From contig CP085833.1 of the NCBI GenBank assembly GCA_020809705.1, positions 4,154,001 to 4,218,000 of the forward strand: a stretch of DNA of 64,000 nucleotides, read 5' to 3'. Origin of the DNA: Calonectria ilicicola. Its lineage: Eukaryota > Ascomycota > Sordariomycetes > Hypocreales > Nectriaceae. The translations under genes and the position numbers were made by a program. The notes beneath the pieces are model-generated. The model searched no databases. It saw nothing but the letters and a program-made list of their open reading frames with translations, and was not told the DNA's origin. This document shows, in pieces, positions 24,336 through 35,247 of this stretch; within the stretch, counting starts at the first letter, position 1, and each line of letters starts with the position of its first letter.

Positions 24336-25210
24336 AAATCCCTCCTAGGTTCGCAGAGATAAAACACACCCCTCGGCTCGGCTAGTCTGCCCTGCCTGCC
24401 TAGCCTTCCTAGCCTCTTCACCCCTTTTAGCCTCTCTAGCTGTTCTGAACTCCCAAACATACCTAACCTCTAAGCATGCATTCATTTAGTGTGTCTTCCT
24501 TTCTTTGAAGCCACTTTATTGAATTTATGCTCTAGAGTCTTGACAGCGACCCAGCACCAAGAATGATCCCTCTTGTATAGGGATTCTCAAAGAAGCAACC
24601 TAGCTTTGATGGCCACATTCTGCCTTCCTAATTAGTAGCCTGGCTGCAACTGTATCGGGAAATATGCCTGAAGGTGATCTTTAAATATCGATCTGAGCAA
24701 CGAGCTCTACTAAGTTTGCGATGAACAAAGGTGTGGCCGCCTGAGAGTGTTCTTTGTGGCTCTACCGGCGAATGCAAGCATCTACGTAGTAAAGAGATCG
24801 GTGGTTTCTTGTGCGATGAGAGGTCGTGCTCTATTTTGTGACTTCAAGCAGTAGAAGTCCTGTTTTACTTTGGACAAATGCGCATGTGTGGCTTCGAGTG
24901 CGCGATTGAAAGGAACGTGATTGAGTAGTTGTGTTGAGCGTGAGGATTGAAGCCTCAACCTGGGCTCAAGGTCTGCTGCTTTTGTTGAAGGGTTCGGGTA
25001 CCATTAGAAGATATATCTAAGCTTCTTTGACTTTGAGGGCATTCAGACTTTTGTGTTCGCTTGGGGCCGGAGTTCTGGCTGCGGTTGTGTGGCCCCCAAA
25101 CTCCGGATAGGCTTTTCGGACTAACCGTGTGAAAGCAACGCTCGACCGTTGGCTTTATGAAAGCCTTCATCGTCGCATGCCGTGTCTAGCCGCGCCAAGG
25201 CGACCTCTTC
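24336..25210 (-). pseudogene. Decayed repeat-family gene, copy 1
   Basis: This stretch matches 29991-31010 by eye over several blocks, for example TCCCTCCTAGG at 24338 versus TCCCTCCTGGG at 30279, each followed by an AGAGATAAAACAC block. On the minus strand a 48-nt intron relic lies at 24667-24620: the donor reads GCATAT instead of GTATGT, and the acceptor GGCAG is intact. The exon behind it opens with MWPSKLGCFF...YTRG, alignable to MWFKKLASFF...YTKG of copy 3, and then hits a stop codon. The upstream part keeps a SLNALK block shared with other copies at about 25020-25050. With stops, a lost donor and frame breaks, it cannot be functional. The family is unrecognised. Confidence 0.6.
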
Positions 25211-25730
25211 AGTGCGTGTTGTGCCGCTAAGGGCAGCTGCGAAAGCCTCCGTTGTGTTGCAACTTTTTTAGTGTCTTTAGGTACCTAGGCCTTGTACTGT
25301 ATTTGCATTAATAAATAAAAAGTTCGATGGTTTTGAATGGTTTGTTGAAATCCCGACACTTCCTTCAGCACCAGATGTGGCGGTGGTTCGGGTTCTTGAC
25401 CCAGCCGTGGACGTTGCCAATGGGGATCTGGTCAATGTCTTAGATATGGAATACGCTCTGTTGCGAAACATATTGTAATCTAGAATAACAATTGGGAACT
25501 CCTGCTTGTTGTTTAAATCTGCTGCTACCCAACGTCCAGCTGAGAGTGGCTACAGTTGCTCCGGCTTATTCTGATGAATATCTGAGCGGACGAAATTATA
25601 GCTGTCCAGGAGACCGGACTTGTACATCGCTTCAGCAGGAACATCCCTGGATATTAATTGTTGGTCGATTTTCTGAAGGACTAGGCACTAATAAATAATC
25701 CTTTTTTCCTTTCTCTTTTTCTTTTTGGTT
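25211..25730 (-). repeat. Second repeat block, copy 1 (related to 31900-32270)
   Basis: The block is alignable by eye to about 31900-32270: both contain a TTGCATTAATAAA tract followed by AACTCGATG-like sequence, then a CCTG(T)TGTT(T) / CTGCTGC / TAGCTGTCCAG / ACTGGACTTGTACAT-type succession. Frames are broken in both copies. It may be the 3' part of the same repeat unit or a second decayed gene; the strand is inferred from the adjoining copies. Confidence 0.5.
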
Positions 25731-26472
25731 TAGTAGGCTTGACTTAGACCGCTTGATGGTTGGTTTGAGTCGGATCGGATTTGGATGACTTGAACTGGCG
25801 GAATACCTTCTGACAAGGCATTCGATAAGACATGTCTAGGTTATCACAACGCCTGGTAGATTGTTTATTTTTGTACAATATCTTCCCGTTGGCGAAGCTA
25901 TTGGAGCTTCGTAACGGCACTGTAGAAGCTGCCTTGAGCCATCTTGCTTGTTGGAACGGCCTGGTTGTTGCGTAAGTTATTGAGAGAGAGAGAGAGAGAG
26001 TGTGTGTGTGGAGACAGAGCGCTGTCTTGGCTTCGTGTGCGTTTGTGTATTCTATCTGGTTAGCTGCTGGCTGCGATTAGGATGTCGAGAGATGAATTTA
26101 CTGTTTGTTTGGAGCTTGATGAAGAATCGCAGCAGGTCTTGGTCGCGGTGCTTGTTCAAACAGGCTTGAATTGGTCTTGGTGCTAGGCTTGATGCAACTG
26201 TTGATGAAGAAGGATATCTCGTCCTGCTTTGTAGACGGTCTGGCCTTTTATGTTTGTGTTCCCCTCTGGCGCCTGAAATCGGAAGGGTGATACTGAGGGT
26301 AGCCGGGCTGTAATCTCTCTACCTCTCTAATTGGACATAAGACGCAACGCGCTCGACTAGCAGGGGACGAATCAACGGGCGCCACGGAGTTTACCGGGAA
26401 GGGTTCCCCGCCCAGCTAGTCTATTCAAGGCTGATTTCACAGCCTTCATCATCAATACCTCGTCAATCCACA
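25731..26472. other. Degenerate sequence and HET gene promoter, with (GA)n(TG)n microsatellite
   Basis: A (GA)n run followed by (TG)5 spans about 25982-26010. The remainder is TG-rich, apparently degenerate sequence. The last 150 bp should hold the promoter of the HET gene, but no clear TATA element is seen. Confidence 0.5.
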
Positions 26473-28362
26473 ATGTGGCTCATCAACACGACAACCTTGA
26501 GACTGGAGTTCATTGTGGACCCGGAGCCTTATCGATATGCCATTCTTTCCCATACATGGGAGGAGGGCGAGGTATCATACGATGAATTCCAAGATCTTAA
26601 CATGGCAGAACGGAAGCCTGGCTTCGTGAAGATTTTGAAGACTTGCGAGCTTGCCCGCTCTCGAGGGTTTAAATACGCCTGGGTTGACACCTGTTGTATA
26701 GATAAGCGGAGCAGCGCCGAGCTGGCGGAAGCTATAAATTCGATGTTCGCCTGGTACAGCCATTCTTCAGTCTGCTTTGCATTCTTGGGAGACTTGCCTT
26801 CCCAGGGGACGGACGAAAAGGACCACGATCTCATGAAGACGGTCTTTCCGAAATGCCGCTGGTTTAGTAGGGGGTGGACTCTTCAAGAGTTAATAGCGTC
26901 TGAGTGCCTAGAATTCTATGATCGAGAATGGCACTTTCGAGGGAGCAAGGATTTCCTACGCCGAGAGCTAGCAAAGATTACCCGCATTGATCTCAAAGTC
27001 CTCGAAAACCGGAATCTACTTTCTACAGTTCCAGTGGGAAGACGGATGTCTTGGGCATCGCGTCGCCAAACCACCAGAGTCGAAGATCAGGCTTATTGCT
27101 TGCTGGGGATATTCGACGTGAACATGCCGATGATCTACGGCGAGGGTACAAAAGCATTTCTCCGTCTGCAAGAGGAGCTCATGAAAGATTGCAACGATCT
27201 TTCCATTTTTGCCTGGAGGCAGCAGGACGTCGGGCAACAGGCTGACCTGCGAGCAGTCTATCTTCCCTGGCGTGGCTTGGACCCTACACCACGACTGAAC
27301 TTCCGTGGGCTCCTTGCTAAATCTCCGGCTGAGTTTGCCGATTGTTCGAGCTTAGAGCGGTCGAGAGATTTCCAGGATTTCCTGGCTTCTAATCAAGGGT
27401 TCTCTGTGACAAACAGCGGCATTCGCATCGAAACGCATTTGATTCCCATTTCAGATGAGGGAGTGTATGCACTTGATCTGAATTGCATCGATAGCAACGA
27501 TCAACCTGCAGGATACCCGGCGAGGATCGGAGTCCAGCTCCTCAAGACCTCTACCGGTTGGGTAAGGACACGCGCGAATAATATATTCGTCACTTATCAA
27601 CCATCTGCCTCCCTCGGTCCTCGTCAGGTTATTAATGTACGAAAGACGCTCATGGGAGCTGAGATCAATAGCATGCGCGACCGACTGGATAAGTCAATTG
27701 GCTTTCAGTTTCATTTGCCACAGGATTAAAAACTGGATGTTGTCAGGGCAGTTCCAAGTGCCCTGTGGGAACTTGGAAGTTCGCTTTTCCTGACGGGCGA
27801 TATTGAAGACTTCACTGCTCTCCTTGAACTTAGCTTTCACGGGGTAGAAAATCCTCGGGGAGAAGCTCGACGTATCATCGTGGTATGTGGGCTTGTTCTA
27901 GAATCTGACGGGAACAGGAGAAATACACAACATTGGGCCGCAGTGTATGCAGACAGTGATCCGGGTTCCCAGGAGATCATCGAGAAGCTCAACCTGCATA
28001 GGTCAACCGGGGATCAAATAGTTCTGCGACAACTTCGTCAATCGATATTTTCATACCACTTCGACAGAAATACTAGACAACTAGACATAATGGCCCTGGA
28101 AAACCGTCGTGTTAATCTGGAGACTGGTGGGGGACAGTTGTTTGCTGTGCGATGCAGTCTGAATAGTCAAGTTAGGGATGGACAGACAATGTTTCAAGTT
28201 CTCGTTATTTTAACTAGGTTTCAAGCATCTACCTTGACTAATAACTCTCTTCTTGGAACGGTCTGGTCAATTGTTAACGCAGATAAAACTATAGTTCGAG
28301 CTGACTTGCCTAGTTACTTGAAGAATGCTTCAAACATGAATTCCGGTTCGAAGGACAAGTGA
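26473..28362 (+). pseudogene. HET-domain (heterokaryon incompatibility) protein with one in-frame stop
   Basis: A single frame runs from 26473 to 28362 (629 sense codons) interrupted only by TAA at 27727-27729. The first 418 residues carry the HET domain: YAILSHTWEEGEVSYDEFQD, then KYAWVDTCCIDKRSSAELAEAI, CRWFSRGWTLQELIAS, and SWASRRQTTRVEDQAYCLLG with MPMIYGEGTKAFLRLQEEL. This is the HET-E/HET-D-like class that triggers cell death on fusion of unlike strains. The downstream 211 residues stay open in the same frame and continue directly (KLDVVRAVPS...), so they belong to the same gene. No intron of acceptable size removes the stop; the best GT-AG pair around it is 39 nt. The stop lies in GATTAAAA, so a CAA-to-TAA change (CpA to TpA, as in RIP) would explain it. 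A truncated HET-only protein could still be active. Confidence 0.85.
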
Positions 28363-29401
28363 GAGCTCAATCTAGAAGGGAGCACCCATCAATATAGCTA
28401 GATTTCACAATCTTCAGTACTATTAGTAACAGTACCTGTACTATACAGTTAACTCTCATATAGTTATGTATACCACAGCTCTACGATCCCTCAAACAGTC
28501 CAATAGAAAACTCTATCAATCTAAACGCATATTAATGATGCTATCCTGCTAGGCTAAGATGCATTCCATCGCTCACATCTCCAACACCATCCAAAATGGC
28601 TATGATCAAAGGCCTAGAGACCGAGCACCTCGCGCTTGCTCATTCCCTGCACCTCCAACGAGATCTTTTCTGACAAGTACACTGACGAACAACTTATCTG
28701 GCTTTGCTCAATCAAACGCTATAACCACTACCATAAGATGCTGAAGAAGATGCTCGGCCTGCTTGAGTATGAGTGCTTCAAACCCTCATAGAACTTCCTC
28801 ATTAAAATGAAAATATACTATTTGGCGTAATCTATTGCTCAAGGAGACACCTGGGCATATTGGTAGGGGCGTTGGAGCTCTTTCCTTTGACCATCTTATC
28901 GGTTAGCCGCAAACCTCGATGCTATTGGTAGAGGCACTTACTGTGTGTGTTGTGTGAATGATTTGGTTGTCCCTCTCTGGTATGGGGATAAACTGCCTGA
29001 GCAATGTTTGCCTAGCCGATCTACCTCAAGTCTGGAATATTGTTTTCCTCTTGGAGCTCCCTTGCAGCTACTATAACCTACTTTATAAACATAGAAAGCG
29101 ATGGGTTCTTGGTGCAATAGGGCTCTGTGGTGCCCGGGAGACTTTATTGATCTTCTCCTTTAGCTTGGAGTTATCCAAGCTTCTGCCACACTCCAGAATT
29201 CTTTGTCTGGTGTAGGTAGTGCCTCTATGTTTGGCCGTCTTCCCTGATGGTTAGCTTATAATCCCAATACTATTGGGAGATACACTTACTGTAGGGCGTT
29301 TTGGCTTGGGGTTGGGTGTAGTCTGAGGTGCTCGTGCGAGTGGTCTTAGAAGTCAAGGCTGAAGATTAGTTAGCTGGTTAGCTTTTGGCTGCGGCCAGGT
29401 C
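28363..29401 (-). repeat. Degenerate sequence with two related intron-like relics
   Basis: Two similar segments, about 28895-28945 and 29245-29295, each read on the minus strand as GTAAGTG...CCAATAG...CTAACC...AG, the layout of a short intron with donor, branch site and acceptor. Flanking sequence has no long frame. A plus-strand relic at about 28676-28790 reads TDEQLIWLCSIKRYNHYHK before a stop. These look like decayed paralogous genes; the families are unrecognised. Confidence 0.45.
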
Positions 29402-29760
29402 GTCAAGAGTAGCACCGTCGTAAAGACTCGTGGGTTGTTATGCTGGATATGAGACAGCTTGTCCGATCTCGTAGTGCCTTCAAGAGGCGGAAGTGCTTTT
29501 TTGCTTTGGATACGGATTTGTGGCTTCGAGTGCGCGATTGAGGGGAAAGTTGTAGGTCAAGGAGTTTTGTTGAGGATGAGGATCCAATATATTTATGCTC
29601 CATAATCCTTATACCAGATACAATACCAAGAAGAATAGTCCCTTGCACATAGGTATTATTGAAGAAACGGCCTAGCTTGGTTGGCTATATTCTGCCTTTT
29701 CAGTTAGTAGCCCGGCTGCAGCTATATCGGAAGATATACCTGAAGTAAGGCTGTTCTAGT
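29402..29760 (-). pseudogene. Decayed repeat-family gene, copy 2
   Basis: On the minus strand an intron relic at 29739-29692 is 48 nt long (donor GTATAT, branch CTACTAAC, acceptor GGCAG), the same length and position as in the other copies. The following exon reads KLGRFFNNTYVQG, alignable to KLASFFGSSYTKG of copy 3. The expected ATG is replaced by ATA-like sequence and the frame soon breaks. Confidence 0.6.
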
Positions 29761-29990
29761 GCTTGCGAGAGTGTTCTCTGTGGCTCTTTTGGCGGGTGCA
29801 AGTGGCTCCGTTAGAACTGTATGTTCTTGTGTGGGCTTGCTCGGTGTTGCAGTGCCTTGAAGCGAACTGTTTTGTTGCTTTGGATGCAGAATTGTGGCTT
29901 CGAGCGATTGAGGGAAACGTTGGAACTTTGTTGAGGATGAGCATTAAAACCTCAACCTGTGTGCAAAGACTGCTGCTTTCAGCTTTGGGT

Positions 29991-31010
29991 TCAGACATCT
30001 CTTTGGCTGCATTTCTGGGCTTCCAAGGTTCTTTGAACTTGAGGGCATCTAGACTCCAGATTTCTTCCATGTATGTTGTGCTGCTGAGAACAGCTGCCTT
30101 TGTGTGAGCTGTGGTAAAGTAAAGGCGATGGCTTTTGCCTTTCTGGAATAATCTCTCTAGGTTGCGTAATACACAAGCATCTGTTATGTTGTAACTTTTT
30201 GGTCTTTTGGTTGAATAGATCTAAACCTGACACTATTGCATTTGCATTCATAAAAAAAGCTCGATATTTGGTGTAATATCCCTCCTGGGTTTGGAGAGAT
30301 AAAACACCCACCCCCCTAGGCCCGACTAGCCCGCCCGGCCTCCTTAGCCTCTTGGCCTCCTTAGCCTCTTGGGCTTTCTTAGCCTCTGCAACTCTTGCAA
30401 GCTCCCAAATCTCCCTCCTATCCAGATGTATATGGATAGGCTGTTGTTCCTTATTGTCCTCTTTTTTATCGGCTTTTTTGATATAATATTCGAGAATATT
30501 AAAGCCTGATTGGACAGCAATTATAAAGAACCCCTTTGTGTACGAGCTCCCAAAAAAGGAAGCTAGCTTTTTAAACCACATCCTGCTTCCTTAGTTAGTA
30601 GCCTAGCTGCACCTATATTGGAACACATACCTGTAAGTTGAAGAGCTTGCGAGAGTGTGGGTCCTTCGTGCAAGCCTGTATCGCAGCGGCTTTGTCACAG
30701 AAGGGTGATGTTTTGTGGGCGGTCTCGATCTTCGCAACAGTAGCCTCAAGCGTCTAGATTCGCTGTTTGCGTTGGGCAACTCAGAGATGCGGATGCTTGG
30801 CTTCGAGAAAGTGATCAAGCAGTTGTGTTGAGGATGTGGATTGAAATCTCAATTTGGAAAAGCCTGTCACATGCCTCATCCAGCCGCGCAAAGTTGGTCC
30901 TTCCATGTGATTTGCGTTGCTGAGGCCAGCTGTCTTTGTGAGCTGTGGTAAAGCTGAGGTTGTAAGAGTAAAGCCAATAACTCTTTTTCTCAAGGTTGCG
31001 CAACGCACAA
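29991..31010 (-). pseudogene. Decayed repeat-family gene, copy 3 (best preserved)
   Basis: The second exon is an open frame of 196 codons, 30581-29991, starting MWFKKLASFFGSSYTKG; it contains a hydrophobic segment (GFFIIAVQSGFNILEYY), a charged KKADKKEDNKE stretch and an Ala/Lys/Glu-rich predicted helix (ARVAEAKKAQEAKEAKR). Upstream is a 48-nt intron at 30630-30583 with donor GTATGT, branch CTACTAAC and acceptor GCAG. The exon before it (from about 30820 to 30631, ending SRKLFNLQ) is open except for a TGA and a TAG, which C-to-T changes of CGA and CAG would produce. Further upstream a frame with NFARLDEACDRLF is preserved in part. No known domain is recognised. The hydrophobic segment plus charged helix suggests a small membrane-associated protein, but that is speculation. 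Confidence 0.5.
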
Positions 31011-32270
31011 GCTTCTATTGTGTTGGAATCTTTTGGTGTTTTGGTTGAGTGGGTCGAAATCTTATACTATTGCACTTGGGTGAAATCTGTTCAATTGTCC
31101 AGTCATCCTCTTTGCCCTCCTGGCCCTTTTCATCACTCGCCCAACACTCCAAATGCCGAGGAATATAGGGGCATCAAGGGCCTTAGTGATCAAATGATCA
31201 CTAGCTGTTTTAATTGGCCCCTTATTGAGGGGCTGGGTAGTTCCTACTCGAGCGATCGGGGCCATATTTCTATTCAAGTTAGCAATTGAACTACAGCTGA
31301 ACCGGGGGATTCGTACCTAGCCGCACGGGTGCTGCAGATATATAATAGCCGTTGGGTGCAGCTTGTGATGATCGAGATGAAGCAGTGTGTTTGAGGGCTT
31401 GGTCGCGAGGTCTTGGTCGCGATAGATTAAGTTGTGGATGAAGGAATGAAGAACCAGCATCGAGCACACTTCCCCCCTTTTTATCTTTCGATAAAGGTCT
31501 CGTTAGAAGATGCCTCGTTGGCTTCATTTCTAGGCTTCCAAAGTCAGTTGGAATTGAAGGCATTCAGACTTCTGTGTTCCCTTGGAACCGCTGCCCTGAC
31601 TGCTATTGTATGGACCCGTTCATTGGAGAAGCTTTTCACCCAGCACAACGGTATTGCTCCACTGTTCACTGTGTCAAAACCTTCATCGCCACACTCCCCG
31701 CCCAGCCGCGCAAAGTTGGTTCGCATCCAATCCTTCTTGGTCATACTTCAAAGCCGGTGACTTCGGCCCTTCCGGAATAGCCTCCGAGGTTATGCAATGC
31801 ATAGTTAAATGATTTGGAATATGCAAATATTGCACCATATTTGCTTTTCAGTGTTTTGGTTGAATGGTCATCCCATTACACGTGTTCAGATCAGATCTCT
31901 TCAATTGTCCAGTCATCTCCTAAGGTTAGGGTACTTCGGCCTTGTAGTGCACTTGCATTAATAAAAAAACTCGATGCACCTGCTGTTCGCTTGGTTGTTT
32001 GGTATGATGAAGATGTGAAGGCAACCTGTTGCGAAGGATATCATAGGCTAGTGAAACAAGCAGGACCTTGTGCCTGTTGTTTAGGCTTGCTGCTGCCAAA
32101 GGTCCCAGTAAGGGTAGCTGTAGTTGCTCTAGCTCATTTTGGTGAAGAGCTGGCTGGAAGTAGCTGTAGCTGTCCAGAAGACTGGACTCGTACATTACCT
32201 TGGCATGCCTATCTCTGGCGATTGGCTCTTGGACTATTGTCTCAATGACTAGTCTCTGAAAGCTCATTTT
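31011..32270 (-). repeat. Decayed repeat-family copy 4 and second block, copy 2
   Basis: Blocks shared with the other copies include CAGCCGCGCAAAGTTGGT (also at about 30882), TCAATTGTCCAGTCATC (31091 and 31900) and a SLNAF/LWKPRNEANEAS pair of minus-strand frame fragments at about 31510-31575, alignable to SLDALKF/PWKPRNAAKEM at about 30005-30055. The TTGCATTAATAAA tract at about 31953 has counterparts at about 25304 and 30242 (the latter TTGCATTCATAAA). Several frames are interrupted, and a 113-codon minus-strand frame (31926-32267) is the longest near-intact piece. Confidence 0.5.
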
Positions 32271-32297
32271 TCTTTGTGTTTGCTTGGTCGCGTTGAG

Positions 32298-32840
32298 CTA
32301 TGGCTGGTCTGAGTTTGAGGGCGTGAAAGGTTCGGTCACGATGGGCAGACTTGACTTGAACAACCTTGGAGTTCGTGTATTGGTGCTAAGCTTGATGGTT
32401 GCGACTGTTGATGAGGAAGGAATTTTCTTTCTGATTGGCACAGGCTGGTCTGGCCTTTTATCCTTAGGTATTTCGGCCAGCAAGTCGAAGTCATCTCCGC
32501 TTCCTGCGGCGATGACTCTTTTGCAATCTTTGGTCACTGTTCTTGGCCTCGCGGCGATATATACTGTGTCCTTCTCTTCCGAAAAAATTCCCTTTGAAAC
32601 AAAGGATAGATTGATTAGGCCCGTGTTCTTGATGTATCGGATGTGGTCTTCGGGGCGGATATCCGTACAGCTGCCCTTGCAGCCGTGTACGTACTGCCCG
32701 GCGAGGAACGCGTCGCGCGTATAGGTTGCTGCTGGCCCGGAGGTCGCGGGGTTCCCGGCAGCGGCGGTAGCACTAGCGGCGATTTGTGCTGGGGTTGGAA
32801 GAAGAATGTGATGATAGATGGGGAATGCCATTTTATCCAT
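32298..32840 (-). CDS. Hypothetical protein, unrecognised
   Basis: An ATG-initiated open frame of 180 codons (MDKMAFPIYHH...; a second Met lies three codons on). It is Ala/Thr/Pro-rich at the N-terminus, then holds VHGCKGSCTDIRPEDHIRY and a Lys/Arg/Ser/Thr-rich C-terminus. No known domain, signal peptide or membrane segment is seen. An overlapping minus-strand frame starts upstream at 32968 in another phase, so an additional 5' exon is possible. It sits at the edge of the decayed island and could itself be a relic. Confidence 0.35.
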   Translation of the reverse strand: MDKMAFPIYHHILLPTPAQIAASATAAAGNPATSGPAATYTRDAFLAGQYVHGCKGSCTDIRPEDHIRYIKNTGLINLSFVSKGIFSEEKDTVYIAARPRTVTKDCKRVIAAGSGDDFDLLAEIPKDKRPDQPVPIRKKIPSSSTVATIKLSTNTRTPRLFKSSLPIVTEPFTPSNSDQP

Positions 32841-33037
32841 CGTACAAGGGTTTGTTTTGGTGATGGTTTAGATTGCGCTTTGCTCACGGGGGAAGCCATC
32901 CTTATACTCAAGGTTTTATCTGTCAAAATATTGTACGGCGCAAAAGGTACAGGCTGCCGAGCTGCCATTTTGGCTCTAATCAGAGTGCTCCCTGGGCAAC
33001 CAAGTCTGAGCTACCTCTCAAAGGAGGGGACAGTCGC

Positions 33038-33421
33038 CTATTTTAACCACTGTTTGTTTGATTGCTTGATGAAGCTGTGAAGGTGATAGGGGCAAAGCAG
33101 CCGGCCGGAAATGGTTGGTTGCGCCGCCTCACCAATCTCTAAGTGGTCCCGAAAGGCGTTGCGAAACATACATATTTCAGTTGTAACTGATCTTGCAGAA
33201 AACCACTGCGTGTCTCTCTGAACCGACTCAGTAGGCTCCGGCCTCGTCAGCGGGGAGTTCATAGTGGAGGGGGTCTCGGGGTAGACAATGCTATCCCTCA
33301 AGCCATGGATATAGATCTCCGGGTTGCCAACATTGCCTGTGTACGTCGGCGGATTTGTTTGTGATCGATGGAGTTGATGGGTTGTTGGGTAAAGAACACA
33401 GCGGACGATGGTGAATTTCAT
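33038..33421 (-). CDS. Hypothetical protein, unrecognised, possibly spliced
   Basis: ATG-started open frame of 127 codons (MKFTIVRCVLYP...). A possible intron from the GTCCGC after the fifth codon to the ACACAG before GNVGNPEIYI would leave the frame uncertain. Composition is mixed and no domain is recognised. It lies 200 bp upstream of the other unrecognised minus-strand frame; the two could be parts of one gene, which I cannot decide. Confidence 0.25.
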   Translation of the reverse strand: MKFTIVRCVLYPTTHQLHRSQTNPPTYTGNVGNPEIYIHGLRDSIVYPETPSTMNSPLTRPEPTESVQRDTQWFSARSVTTEICMFRNAFRDHLEIGEAAQPTISGRLLCPYHLHSFIKQSNKQWLK

Positions 33422-35247
33422 TTTTTTGGTTGTCGCACGAGTGATGATTTGGTGGTGGTTTGGAGCGCGCTTAGCTAGCAGGGTGAAGCCATCTCCTCTA
33501 CTTGTGTGATTGAGCTTTTGCCAACTTTTGTTGTGCTGTTTGGACTTGCATGTTACTCTGTCTCTGTCGTTGGACGTGATGGTGTGGCTGTTGTATATGG
33601 CTTAGTGTGAGTTGTAAGTTTGTGGGTGCAAGGAACATGGGGAGAATCTCTGCTTTTATGTCTGTTTGATCAGACAAAAGGGTAGTTGGAGATGTCGGAA
33701 GGTCCGGGTCGCACTTTTTGGCTTTGCCTTTTCAAATCGTATCTCTGATAAATCTTGAAAAGCTTTTTCAGGCGTATTAACTTGACCCTGCTGGACAGTG
33801 GGAGGGAGTGCCCCAGATAAGGGAGTCGATGACGAGGTAGCTTTCCTCATCGCTCAAGATTGTGTAGTTGAGCTGCCCTTGATGAAGACGCCCAATAGGC
33901 AGTCTTCGCGACGAGATGGTCTTCATTACCAGCAGGCAGCTCGCAGGTTAGCGCGAAGCTGATAGTTGGACCTAGACCTAGACCTGAACCACCCGTTGGA
34001 GGGTGGGTCGGAGGAGCTAGCCTGGGGCAGGAAGGAAGTTTCGCCGTCCATTGTTCGGTCGGTATTGGGGAAAGTAAACAAGTGAAACAGATACGCCGAA
34101 CAAAATGTGGATGTGACGAATGGAAAGTGAGACGCGAAGATGTAATGTGTATGATGTGGCCATCTCAAACACCTGCAAAAAAAAAAAAGCCTAGATGTGA
34201 TGTGAAAAAGTCCAAGATGAAAGATGTAACAGAGGAAGGGATCGCCTTGATTTATACCAATACTGTTCTCACAACGGTTCGTCACCTGGAACTTTGGGTA
34301 GCTTTGACTTTTTGAGGACCTTTGCGTCTAGACCATTCGTGTTGCCCGATTTTAAAGAAGGGAGAAAAACTCGGCTATTGGGCAAATCATGACCAAACTT
34401 AGTTGTATCTGCCTCTGTTGTGGCTCTGGAGCTCCCTCTTGGTCGAGCCCACCATTTGCCAAAATTTGGCATTTCTTTTTTTATTTATCCCTTCTAAGGA
34501 ACAAAGATTGTCTGAGATTGAGTTTGGTAGAAAACCCGAGCATAGTAGACATTTTGGAAGGCACCAATAAGTCCAAAAACATGCGATACATTTATGAGAT
34601 GTATATTAAATATAAATCTCCAATATAATCCAAGTTGCCTTTATATCTTCATCGGTTGAGTTGATGCTGTGTCCGGATGAGCTGGGCCACAAGGTAGGTG
34701 AGAATTGCAACAGGGTTTATTGGCAGCAATCTTGCGTCCCTGGTGGGCCGAACTCCTGGCCATGAGTGTGAGACCCTCTAAGTTCCTCAAGCATCCTTGA
34801 TCACATGGCCAACAGGAAACTCTACTAACGGCTGCATCCTGGCTATGGATGGTATCTTGGCAGAGTTTGGCGTAGGATTGCCTGCATGTCTGGCTGGCCT
34901 CGGGACACACTAGCAAACTACCTTGCGACGCGTCACCTTCACAGACGCAGCCCAGTGAGCTGAATAATTTGTGGCGAGTAAAAAGTGAAAAAGACCCTGC
35001 ATAAAATTGTCCGCGAAGCTTGGCATTGCTTATCCAGCGGCTCATCCAATGGACGAGGTGCTGGATGAAGCCCTCTGGGGCAAAGCTCAGGTTTGTGACG
35101 TCATGGATTCATCTGGGGAGCTGGCGAGGCTCTAAGCCGGATACAACGATTTTTGAGCTTCGTCTGTTTTCCCTCTGTCACGGCCATAAATTTTGCTGGA
35201 TTATATTGGGAATGCAGGCTTCTGAGACCTAGATATAGAAAGCCAAA
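33422..35247. other. Intergenic, right border of the decayed island
   Basis: TG-rich sequence continues to about 33660. Short minus-strand frames follow, including one beginning MDGETSFLPQAS at about 34052 and a Cys-rich 134-codon frame at 34641-35045; neither shows a domain or a clean continuation. AT-rich sequence lies at about 34560-34640. The last 200 bp should contain the MCU promoter. Confidence 0.45.

Noticed and set aside
27708..27746. GT-AG pair that would remove the in-frame stop of the HET gene
   Set aside because: Only 39 nt, weak GTTTCA donor and no good branch site; all credible introns in the window are at least about 46 nt.
24336..32270. LTR retrotransposon or DNA transposon
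   Set aside because: No reverse transcriptase, integrase or transposase frame, no terminal repeats and no target-site duplication could be seen; the relics look like spliced host-type genes.
34641..35045. Cys-rich 134-codon minus-strand frame, considered as a small secreted protein
   Set aside because: No signal peptide follows the ATG, the Cys spacing matches nothing I know, and it ends just upstream of MCU.
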